Source: an uncultured Clostridia bacterium
Lineage (GTDB): Bacteria; Bacillota; Clostridia; Lachnospirales; Lachnospiraceae
Direction of reading: 5' to 3'
Assembly (NCBI GenBank): GCA_947178045.1
Contig: CAMWWR010000115.1
Location: 1-6,333 of the forward strand
Length of the DNA: 6,333 nucleotides
A program made the position numbers and the translations under genes. Numbering within the stretch: position 1 is the stretch's first letter; each line of letters begins with the position of its first letter. The notes beneath the pieces are model-generated. The model saw nothing but the letters and a program-made list of their open reading frames with translations. It was not told where the DNA came from and did no database searches. Positions 1 through 5,781 of the stretch are shown here, in pieces.

Positions 1-67
1 GGGGCAGATAGCGGTTCCCGCGCCTGAGGACAAATTCCGCCCCGGTTCCTGCCCACCAAAAGAGAAA

Positions 68-96
68 TTGCGTTTTTCGCAAAAGCAGGCTATAAT
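68..96 (+). promoter_or_regulatory. Sigma70-type promoter upstream of the AraC-family regulator
   Basis: TTGCGT at 68-73, a 17-base spacer and a perfect TATAAT at 91-96 predict transcription starting near 103, toward the AraC-family gene. The -35 matches consensus only in TTG. The inverted repeat TTGCG-TTTTT-CGCAA (68-82) covers the -35 and early spacer, where a bound protein would block or modulate polymerase. Autoregulation by the encoded regulator is possible but is inference. Confidence 0.55.
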
Positions 97-173
97 CGAT
101 TGCAGGCTCTGATGCATAGAAACAACCAGGGTATTCTTTAACTTACCGGAGAAATTTCCGGAATGAAACGGCT

Positions 174-308
174 TTGAAAAAATACAGTGGCAATTACCGT
201 TTCCCGTTTTCTATTCCCGGAATTGTAATTGCCGAATCCGAACCGGAAGAAATGGAGACGATGATTCCCGTTATCCTGAATTGTTTATATCATGATTATC
301 CAAAATAA
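174..308 (+). other. Possible small reading frame or gene remnant (44 codons)
   Basis: A frame open from about position 120 ends with TAA at 306-308. The only plausible start is TTG at 174, which gives 44 residues beginning MKKYSGNYRFPFSIPG and ending CLYHDYPK. The composition is protein-like, with hydrophobic, acidic and aromatic residues in normal proportion. However, there is no ATG near the beginning and no clear Shine-Dalgarno before the TTG. It could be a small leader gene transcribed from the promoter at 68-96, the tail of a decayed gene, or chance. The family is not recognised. Its stop lies 27 bases before the AraC-family start. Confidence 0.2.
189..233. repeat. Inverted repeat in the leader
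   Basis: GGCAATTAC at 189-197 is the exact reverse complement of GTAATTGCC at 225-233, with 27 bases between. Inside the loop, ATTCC-C-GGAAT (213-223) is a second small palindrome. A separate CCGGA/TCCGG pair with a 6-base loop lies just upstream (146-161). The set could form leader RNA hairpins or be a split operator for the downstream regulator. No T-run follows, so it is not an intrinsic terminator. Confidence 0.4.
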
Positions 309-335
309 CTCCGGCGAAAGGAACGATGGAACGAT

Positions 336-1265
336 ATGTCCGAAATACGGTTTGAACCCCTTTTTCAATACATTGAAGCGAATCTGCACCGGAAAATCAG
401 CCTGTCGGAGGCGGCCCGCGCGGCCCTGTTCTCGCCTGCGCACCTGACCCGCCTGTTCCAGTTCGCGTACGGCATGACCCCGGCGGAGTATATCCGCCGG
501 CGCAGGCTCACCGAGAGCGTCGCCGCCCTGCAGGAGGATTCGAAAACCGTGCTGGAAATCGCTCTGGATTTCGGCTTCGGACACGAGCAGTCGTTCACCC
601 GCGCTTTCCGCGCCGAATTCGGGATAACGCCCGGGAAATACCGCGCCGAGCGGAAGGAACTTCCGATCCTCCTGCCGATCCAGGATTACGGCGTCACCTG
701 CAGCGGGGGCCGACTGTTCGGTCCGGAGGCCGTATATCTTCCGGAAATTCGACTGCTCGGGACGTGGCACGATATTCCGTACCGCAATTCCGCGCGGCTT
801 GCCCCGGCGGCGGCGCTCGATTTCTGGGACAATGAACGACCTCTGCTACCGGGCGGCCGCGAAGCGGACATCTATTACGGCCTGACCCGGCACTTCCAGG
901 ATGGCAGGAGCTATTCCCGCTATCTCACCGCGATTGAAACTCTCTCCGATGCCGGAACAGTCCACTTTGGCGGCTGTCCGTGCATCAAATTTCACTACAT
1001 CGGGAAACACCATTACCGTGAGCTGTCCCAGCAGACCGCCAGCCGGATGTACCGCGTTATCCGGAAATACGTTTTCAGCAAAAACGCGCTGCCCGGTATC
1101 GGCCAAAGCGTTCATCTGGAAAAAATAAATCTTTCTGAATTTGATGGGGAATACTGTCTGCTCGAATGGTTCGCGCCCTTGTCCTCTGCGGCTTTGAGCC
1201 CTTCGGAGGCGCCCGGAAAAGATGATGAAAAAAGTTCGGCGCGAAAAAGCGCCCGGAAGCTATAA
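336..1265 (+). CDS. AraC-family transcriptional regulator with GyrI-like ligand-binding domain
   Basis: A 309-residue DNA-binding regulator, probably an activator triggered by a small molecule. The N-terminal AraC/XylS domain (about 8-104) carries two helix-turn-helix units, roughly 21-46 (starting ISLSEAARAALFSPAHLTRL) and 70-103. The second contains the family signature IALDFGFGHEQSFTRAFRAEFGITPGKYR in pieces: ALDFGF, SFTRAF, FGITPGKYR. Residues about 130-282 resemble the GyrI-like/BmrR-type effector domain, including KFHYIGKHHYREL at 218-230 and the closing pattern DGEYCLLEWFAPL with its Glu at 277. This Rob-like order, DNA-binding domain first, is common in Clostridia. The last 20 or so residues are a charged, low-complexity basic tail. 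The ribosome site is imperfect: AAAGGA at 317-322 is 13 bases away and a weak TGGA at 326-329 is closer. An out-of-frame ATG at 325 would give only nine codons. Its position before the UvrA-like gene suggests that it controls that gene. The effector is unknown. Confidence 0.9.
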   Translation: MSEIRFEPLFQYIEANLHRKISLSEAARAALFSPAHLTRLFQFAYGMTPAEYIRRRRLTESVAALQEDSKTVLEIALDFGFGHEQSFTRAFRAEFGITPGKYRAERKELPILLPIQDYGVTCSGGRLFGPEAVYLPEIRLLGTWHDIPYRNSARLAPAAALDFWDNERPLLPGGREADIYYGLTRHFQDGRSYSRYLTAIETLSDAGTVHFGGCPCIKFHYIGKHHYRELSQQTASRMYRVIRKYVFSKNALPGIGQSVHLEKINLSEFDGEYCLLEWFAPLSSAALSPSEAPGKDDEKSSARKSARKL

Positions 1266-1300
1266 TGATCCTGCCGCGGAAAAACTCCGGTCTTGGTCTC

Positions 1301-1306
1301 TATAAT
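1301..1306 (+). promoter_or_regulatory. Candidate activator-dependent -10 box upstream of the UvrA-like gene
   Basis: A perfect TATAAT lies in the 111-base gap before the UvrA-like gene, which would give a leader of about 64 bases. At 16-18 bases upstream there is only GGAAAA-type sequence and no TTG-like -35. A strong -10 with a missing -35 fits a promoter that needs an activator such as the neighbouring AraC-type protein. The 9-mer CTATAATGA occurs here (1300-1308) and exactly 40 bases upstream (1260-1268), over the regulator's stop codon. A consensus TTGACA at 1331-1336 has no matching -10 at normal spacing. Confidence 0.35.
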
Positions 1307-1376
1307 GAGCACTCTGAGACGCAGCGTTTTTTGACAAAAAGGAACTTTTCTCCAAACCAAAGAAAGCGGGGGACTT

Positions 1377-3893
1377 ATGAAAAGCGATTACATCCGCATC
1401 AAAAATGCGCGAATTCACAATCTGAAGGGCATCGACGTATCGATTCCGAAGCACAGGCTCACGGTCATCACCGGCGTTTCCGGCAGCGGAAAATCAAGTC
1501 TGGCCTTCGACACGCTCTACGAGGAGGGCAAACGGCGCTACCTCATGTTTTCCGACACACAGTTTATGATCGACACCGTGCCGGGCTTTGACTCCATCAC
1601 CGGTCTCTCCCCGACGGTTGCGGTCGAACAGCGTATCATCCGGCAGTCCAATCCCCGCAGCACGGTTGGCACAAGAATCAAGATCAGCCAGATGCTCGCC
1701 GCCCTGTTCACCAATTACGGCGAGCGCGACCCGGCATACGACGACGGGCTGCCGCTCGACATTTCTATGTTCCAGCGCGGCTCCGCGCGGGGCATGTGCG
1801 TCCGGTGCCTCGGCAAGGGCATCGCAAGCTTCATCAACGAGGATGCAATGTTTGCCGACCAAAACCAGCTGATCTGCGATGTCGCGTGCGGGCTCGGCAG
1901 ACGCGGCTCCACGCGCAATATGCTGCTCGAATTCGGCACAAAGTACGGCTTTGACCTCTGGAACAGCCGCATCGGCGACCTCACCGCGGAGCAGCTCGCC
2001 CTGCTCAAATACGGCGACCACGGAAAATCCAAATTTCCCGGCATGATACCGTGGATCACAATGCTGACAAACGGCGCGCTCTCCACCTCGGGCCGGTTCG
2101 GCAGTATTCTGACAGAGAATGGCATGATGATGCGGCGCACCTGCCCGAAATGCTGCGGCACCGGGCTCGGCGAGCAGGCGGCACACACGACCTTTCACGG
2201 GAAAACGATCACGGAGCTTGAAAATATGTATATCCGCGATCTGCACAAATTCTTCTCCGCCCATGACGACGGCTCCAACCCGCTGCTCGCCGAGCTGTGC
2301 ACCAAGCTCTCCTGCATGATCGAGGTGGGGCTGTTCCACCTTGCGCTCTCCCGTCCTATCCCGACACTCTCCGGCGGCGAGCTTCAGCGGCTTTTCCTCG
2401 CATCGTACATTATCACGGAGATGGATTCGATCATTTTCGTTTTTGACGAGCCGACCATCGGTCTGCACGAGACGGAAAAGGAAAATCTGATCCGCATTAT
2501 CCGGCGGCTTGTGGATAACGGAAATACGGTGGTCGCGGTCGAACATGACGAAAATTTTATGCGCGAGGCGGACTACATCATCGACATCGGGCCGGACGCG
2601 GGCGTTTCCGGCGGAAGGAAAATCTACGAGGGCGGATTCCCGGAGTTTCTGAAATGTCAGGGCTCCCGGACGGCTCCGTACCTGACGGCGGAAAAAGGGT
2701 TCCCGGTCAAAACGGCCTTCCGCCCGGTCAACCGGAAAAAACAGCTGGTCCTTTCGCATGCGAACATCCATAATCTGAGAGATGTAAGCACAGCCCTCCC
2801 CCTTGGGATCATGGTAGGGATCGCAGGTGTTTCCGGCAGCGGTAAATCAAGCCTGATCTCGGACACCCTCGTGCCGAAGCTCAAGGAGGCACTGAAGTCC
2901 AAATGCGTGACGGGTGAGGCCGGAAGTGAGCCGGACGGCGCGGCAGCAAAGCGGGATGACCAGGTTGAAAATACTCCCGGCGCGGAGGAAGCATGCGATA
3001 CCGCCGGGCTGGCCGAAGCAGCTTCGACCGCTCTTTCCGGCACTGTGACGTCCTCCCAATCCGGCGCGCCTTCGACCTCTCTTTCCGGCGTCGAGGCGCT
3101 TCGCCGCTGCTATGTCATCGACCAGCGCCCGATTGGGCGCAGCCGCACCTCCTGCCCCGCCACCTACACCGGGATTTTTGACCGCATCCGCGCAATGTTT
3201 GCCGAAACCGAAACCGCAAGGGAACGCGGCTACACGGCGGGCATGTTTTCCGTCAACAGCACGGGCGGCTGCCAGCGCTGCAAGGGCGACGGGGTGATCC
3301 ATTACCATGTCGGATTCGGCAATTTCATTGATATCACCTGCGACGACTGCGGCGGCACCGGCTATGTGCCGGAGGCGATGGAGGTATTGCTCGAAGGCAA
3401 AAACATCCGCGACATTCTGGAAATGAGCGTGGACGAAGCGAAGGAATTTTTCGCGGATAAGGATAAAACGATCGACCAGCTGCTCGGCATTCTGAAACGC
3501 GTCGGCATGGGCTATATCCAGCTCGGCCAGGCGACCCCGACCATTTCCGGCGGGGAAAGCCAGCGCATCAAGCTCGCAAAGGAGCTGGCAAAGGGAAAAA
3601 ATACAAAAGACGTGCTCTATATCCTGGACGAGCCGACGACCGGACTGTCATTTTCCGACAGCAAGCGACTGCTGCAGCTGCTGGACGAGCTTGTGCAGCA
3701 GGGCGCGTCAATTATCGTCACCGAGCACGACCCGTATATCCTGTCCAACTGCGACTATATTCTTGAGCTCGGGCCGGGCGGCGGCACCAACGGCGGCACT
3801 GTGATCGCACAGGGAACACCGGCGGAGCTGCGCAAAAATCCGTCCTCCGTGATCGGGCGGTATCTGAAGACCCCGGCAGGCTCGCCGGAATAA
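1377..3893 (+). CDS. UvrA-like (UvrA2/DrrC-type) ABC ATPase lacking the UvrB-binding domain
   Basis: An 838-residue soluble tandem ABC ATPase of the excinuclease UvrA family, acting on DNA in the cytoplasm. The first half has Walker A GVSGSGKSS (33-41), CxxC pairs 141/144 and 256/259, signature LSGGE (331-335), Walker B ending FDEPT (356-360) and switch His 390. The second half has Walker A GVSGSGKSS (484-492), IDQRPIGR (581-588) and PATYTGIF, a zinc finger with CxxC pairs 632/635 and 655/658, ISGGE (723-727), Walker B ending LDEPTTGL (750-757) and His 784. Canonical UvrA has about 940 residues. Here only about 50 residues separate the first ATPase core from the first CxxC pair, so the UvrB-binding domain is absent. 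This points away from standard excision repair and toward the UvrA2 group, which includes DrrC, the Streptomyces daunorubicin-resistance protein. An unusual low-complexity insert lies at about 507-572. The purine run GGGGGA (1368-1373) precedes the ATG closely. Automatic annotation may call this uvrA, but it is a paralogue. Confidence 0.92.
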   Translation: MKSDYIRIKNARIHNLKGIDVSIPKHRLTVITGVSGSGKSSLAFDTLYEEGKRRYLMFSDTQFMIDTVPGFDSITGLSPTVAVEQRIIRQSNPRSTVGTRIKISQMLAALFTNYGERDPAYDDGLPLDISMFQRGSARGMCVRCLGKGIASFINEDAMFADQNQLICDVACGLGRRGSTRNMLLEFGTKYGFDLWNSRIGDLTAEQLALLKYGDHGKSKFPGMIPWITMLTNGALSTSGRFGSILTENGMMMRRTCPKCCGTGLGEQAAHTTFHGKTITELENMYIRDLHKFFSAHDDGSNPLLAELCTKLSCMIEVGLFHLALSRPIPTLSGGELQRLFLASYIITEMDSIIFVFDEPTIGLHETEKENLIRIIRRLVDNGNTVVAVEHDENFMREADYIIDIGPDAGVSGGRKIYEGGFPEFLKCQGSRTAPYLTAEKGFPVKTAFRPVNRKKQLVLSHANIHNLRDVSTALPLGIMVGIAGVSGSGKSSLISDTLVPKLKEALKSKCVTGEAGSEPDGAAAKRDDQVENTPGAEEACDTAGLAEAASTALSGTVTSSQSGAPSTSLSGVEALRRCYVIDQRPIGRSRTSCPATYTGIFDRIRAMFAETETARERGYTAGMFSVNSTGGCQRCKGDGVIHYHVGFGNFIDITCDDCGGTGYVPEAMEVLLEGKNIRDILEMSVDEAKEFFADKDKTIDQLLGILKRVGMGYIQLGQATPTISGGESQRIKLAKELAKGKNTKDVLYILDEPTTGLSFSDSKRLLQLLDELVQQGASIIVTEHDPYILSNCDYILELGPGGGTNGGTVIAQGTPAELRKNPSSVIGRYLKTPAGSPE
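3023..3089 (+). repeat. Short in-frame direct repeat within the UvrA-like gene
   Basis: TTCGACCGCTCTTTCCGGC at 3023-3041 recurs at 3071-3089 with one mismatch. The copies start 48 bases apart, exactly 16 codons, and so encode similar Ser/Thr-Ala/Ser-Leu-Ser-Gly segments (STALSG and STSLSG). They lie in the Ala/Ser/Thr-rich insert that lengthens the second ATPase half. A small in-frame duplication would explain at least part of this linker. Confidence 0.7.
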
Positions 3894-3918
3894 ACGATAT
3901 TTTACGAAGGGAAGCATC

Positions 3919-4878
3919 ATGACATTTTCAGAAAAAATCGATGAATATATCCGCATGAAACGCTATCGGCTGATCAACAGCATCCTGTTCTGGCAGGACG
4001 GGGAAGTCCTTGCCGAAAATTATTATAACGGCTTCGGGGCACAGAGCCGCAATGTACTGTGCTCGGTCGCCAAAAGCATCCTATCTCTGGCCGCCGGCAT
4101 CGCGCTTGACCGCGGGCTGCTGCCGGGGCTCGACACGCCGGTCGCAGATTATATCCCTGCATTCCGGGAGGGCCGCGATCCGCTGCATCCGTGCATCACC
4201 ATCCGGCATCTCCTCACAATGAGCTCCGGCATCTACTGGAACGGCGGCATTCATTACCACTGCCCGATGATGGAGCAAATGCGGCGCTCCGGGAACTGGC
4301 TTTCTCACATCGCCGACTGCACGGTCGCAAATCTGCCGGGAACGCGCCACAATTATAAGGAGTTCGACGTGATCCTTCTCACCGCGGTGCTGGAAGCTGT
4401 CTGCGGCGATCTGTACGACTTCATCGACCGGGAGCTTTACACACCGCTCGGCATTCGGAGCGGCCGGTGGTACAAAAGCCCGTGCGGCGTCTATTACAGC
4501 GTGGGCGACGGAAAGGATACCGACGAGAACTCGTCCAATCTGACCGCACGCGAGATGCTGCAGTTCGGCCGGCTCTGCCTGGACGGCGGCATATTTGAGG
4601 GGCAGCGCATTGTCTCCGAAGAATATCTCCGGGCTGCGACTGCCCCTTCCGATACCGATCCCGGTTACGGCTTCCTGTTCTGGCTCGGGGACGACTGGTA
4701 CGCCTGCCGCGGCTACGGTGGCCAGCGCATCCATGTTTTTCCGGAAAAGCGGCTGCTCGCCGTCATGCAGGCGACGCCCTCATCGCGCGGAATGGCGTAC
4801 GACGACGTCATCTGGCACGGGAAGGAGCTTCTGGAAAAACTGAGCCACGGGAACCGCGATGAAAGCCTGAGCCCGTGA
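3919..4878 (+). CDS. Beta-lactamase-fold serine hydrolase (class C / penicillin-binding-protein-like)
   Basis: A 319-residue protein of the beta-lactamase/transpeptidase-like family (PF00144 type). The catalytic SxxK motif is S49-V-A-K52, followed by the usual helix (SILSLAAGIALDRG). HLLTMSSGI (97-105) and YTPLGI (174-179) are family landmarks. The second motif appears as NYKE (145-148), so the usual Tyr-x-Asn is Tyr-x-Glu. The third is RGYGGQ (264-269), where many relatives have GHGGQ. There is no signal peptide or membrane segment, so it should be cytoplasmic, which argues against a role in cell-wall synthesis or as a secreted antibiotic beta-lactamase. An esterase, amidase or peptidase acting on a small molecule is more likely, with substrate unknown. 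A good ribosome site (AAGGGA, 3907-3912) supports the ATG at 3919 over the Met at residue 13. It begins 25 bases after the UvrA-like stop with no promoter between, so the two are probably one operon. Confidence 0.88.
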   Translation: MTFSEKIDEYIRMKRYRLINSILFWQDGEVLAENYYNGFGAQSRNVLCSVAKSILSLAAGIALDRGLLPGLDTPVADYIPAFREGRDPLHPCITIRHLLTMSSGIYWNGGIHYHCPMMEQMRRSGNWLSHIADCTVANLPGTRHNYKEFDVILLTAVLEAVCGDLYDFIDRELYTPLGIRSGRWYKSPCGVYYSVGDGKDTDENSSNLTAREMLQFGRLCLDGGIFEGQRIVSEEYLRAATAPSDTDPGYGFLFWLGDDWYACRGYGGQRIHVFPEKRLLAVMQATPSSRGMAYDDVIWHGKELLEKLSHGNRDESLSP

Positions 4879-4901
4879 AAAAGCTTTTGAAAACACCCCG
4901 G

Positions 4902-5558
4902 CTACGCCGCATAGTCGATATTCTGCCCCCGGAACCGGATTGCGTCCAGTGCCTTCTGGTTCTGCTGGTAAGGGTTGGATTCATTGGAATATTTGATGCT
5001 CGTGCGCGTTGTGCCTCCGGCCACATATGTTCTTCCGCACTCCGGACAGATCCCCATGTGGATGGTCACCGAAGCATTGATCACTTCTCCGTTGTTCTCC
5101 GCCGCTTTCGCGTAGGCGTTGGCGACATGCTCCCCCTCGTGCGCACGCACTGCCGCTCCCGCAGCCTCCGGTGCGATATGGGTGGCCGCCTTGAACGATA
5201 CGTTCTCGTCCGAGCCGTCCTGGTACTTGCGCTCCTTGCACGTCTGGCATTCCTCCGGGGAGGATTTGCGCCCGATTCTGCGGCCGCCCTCCTCCGCAGC
5301 GCCGGAGACTCCCGAGGTTCCTGCGGCTCTGCCGCCCGGCACGGCTCCTGCCGTTCTGCCTCCTGCTGCGGCCCCGACTGCTTCTGCGGCTCCGCTTCCC
5401 GGCATGGTTCTGGCCGTTCCTACAGTTCCGTCCCCCGGCGCGGTGCCTGCCGCTCCTGCCGCGCTTCCATACCCGGCTGCCGCCGCTCCCTGAGTCCGCT
5501 GTACACCGTACGCATTGCCCCAATAGGAATATCCTGCTGAAATTCCTCCTATATCCAT
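4902..5558 (-). CDS. SprA-related family protein with HEXXH motif (putative metalloprotease-like)
   Basis: A small protein of unknown function, resembling a family in Clostridia usually labelled SprA-related or putative metalloprotease catalytic domain. The ATG at 5558 gives 218 residues. AGGGGGTG (5575-5568) lies 8 bases before it, whereas the upstream GTG at 5579 has only a weak site. Numbered from the ATG, residues about 23-91 are a long Ala/Gly-rich, probably disordered stretch. Then come C104-x-x-C107, VSFKAATHIAPEAAGAAVRAH in part (the PEAAGAAVRAH segment), the zincin-like HEGEH at 140-144, NNGEV at about 155-159 and C171-x-x-C174 in ICPECGRTY. HEXXH suggests a zinc site, and the two CxxC pairs may bind a second metal or structural zinc. 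There is no signal peptide or membrane helix. It has its own promoter and converges on the serine hydrolase, with 23 bases between stop codons and no obvious terminator. Proteolytic activity is not established. Confidence 0.8.
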   Translation of the reverse strand: MDIGGISAGYSYWGNAYGVQRTQGAAAAGYGSAAGAAGTAPGDGTVGTARTMPGSGAAEAVGAAAGGRTAGAVPGGRAAGTSGVSGAAEEGGRRIGRKSSPEECQTCKERKYQDGSDENVSFKAATHIAPEAAGAAVRAHEGEHVANAYAKAAENNGEVINASVTIHMGICPECGRTYVAGGTTRTSIKYSNESNPYQQNQKALDAIRFRGQNIDYAA

Positions 5559-5592
5559 ATTATCTGCACCCCCTGTCACACGGTATTCCCAA

Positions 5593-5608
5593 TCGCGCTG
5601 CCGCGCGA
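5593..5608 (-). promoter_or_regulatory. Hairpin in the 5' leader of the HEXXH protein gene
   Basis: On the minus strand TCGCGC-GGCA-GCGCGA forms a perfect 6-base-pair stem with a 4-base loop. It sits between the predicted transcription start (near 5617) and the ribosome binding site (5575-5568). It has no T-run, so it is not a terminator. It could stabilise the 5' end of the mRNA or affect translation. Confidence 0.4.
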
Positions 5609-5623
5609 GAATTTCTTTCCCTT

Positions 5624-5652
5624 ATTATCGCACGATTCCTGCTGAATTGCAA
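5624..5652 (-). promoter_or_regulatory. Sigma70-type promoter for the HEXXH protein gene
   Basis: On the minus strand TTGCAA (5652-5647), a 17-base spacer and GATAAT (5629-5624) match the consensus at four and five of six positions. The predicted start near 5617 leaves a leader of about 60 bases before the ATG at 5558. The -35 box directly abuts the outer arm of the palindromic block at 5653-5762. Confidence 0.65.
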
Positions 5653-5762
5653 GCTTTGCAAACCGCTCTGAGGCAGCATAATGTTGCAGGGAAGCCGAAG
5701 GCTGAGCTGTAACAGCATAATCAAGTCACTGCTTCCTCAGAGCCTCCGGCGGGATGCAAAGC
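5653..5762. repeat. Nested palindromic block (MITE-like remnant or structured RNA element)
   Basis: An outer arm GCTTTGCA (5653-5660) pairs perfectly with TGCAAAGC (5755-5762). Inside it, GCTCTGAGGCAGC (5665-5677) pairs with GCTTCCTCAGAGC (5731-5743) at 12 of 13 positions. At the tip, TTGCAG/CTGTAA (one G-T wobble) encloses AGCC-GAA-GGCT (5693-5703). The 9-mer CAGCATAAT occurs twice (5674-5682 and 5713-5721). The block fills the gap between the two minus-strand genes, starting about 20 bases after the upstream gene's stop. No T-run follows on either strand, so a simple intrinsic terminator is unlikely. Confidence 0.55.
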
Positions 5763-5781
5763 CTCTTTCATCCGTGTTTCC

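Larger units (their letters stand above)
1..335. other. Non-coding leader region upstream of the AraC-family gene
   Basis: No convincing full gene lies here. Compared with the GC-rich genes that follow, about 60-335 is visibly richer in A and T. It holds a plus-strand sigma70-type promoter (68-96), inverted repeats at 68-82, 146-161 and 189-233, and a short open frame at 174-308, each described separately. If the promoter is used, the AraC-family gene has a leader of over 200 bases. Both strands are also open near the left edge (plus frame 2-112; minus frame from an ATG at 117 to the edge), but neither has a ribosome binding site or recognisable protein, so neither is called. Confidence 0.5.

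Noticed and set aside
1..117. Minus-strand frame from an ATG at 117 to the left edge, and a plus frame 2-112
   Set aside because: Both are too short to recognise and have no ribosome binding site. Two mutually exclusive open frames on opposite strands suggest chance, though a gene continuing beyond the left edge cannot be excluded.
1233..1253. GGCGC/GCGCC hairpin near the end of the regulator gene, followed on the minus strand by a T-run
   Set aside because: It would act as a terminator only for minus-strand transcription, and no minus-strand gene lies there. It is inside coding sequence.
1265..1591. Plus-strand open frame overlapping the start of the UvrA-like gene, with its ATG touching the regulator's stop
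   Set aside because: Most of it lies out of frame inside the UvrA-like gene, with the Arg/His-rich composition typical of a shadow frame, and it resembles no known protein.
1494..2771. Long minus-strand frame of 425 codons opposite the UvrA-like gene
   Set aside because: It is fully antisense to a gene with intact conserved motifs. Its Arg/Asp/Ala-rich composition is what GC-rich codons give in the opposite frame.
4846..4888. CACGGG/CCCGTG pair and AAAAGCTTTT at the convergent gene ends as a bidirectional terminator
   Set aside because: The stem is only six pairs with a 20-base loop, and the A/T palindrome has no GC-rich stem, so neither fits an intrinsic terminator well.
4981..5540. Overlapping Ser/Arg- and Pro/Ala-rich frames on both strands in the HEXXH gene region
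   Set aside because: They are shadows of the Ala/Gly-rich repeat-like codons of the minus-strand gene, which alone has a promoter, a ribosome site and a recognisable core.
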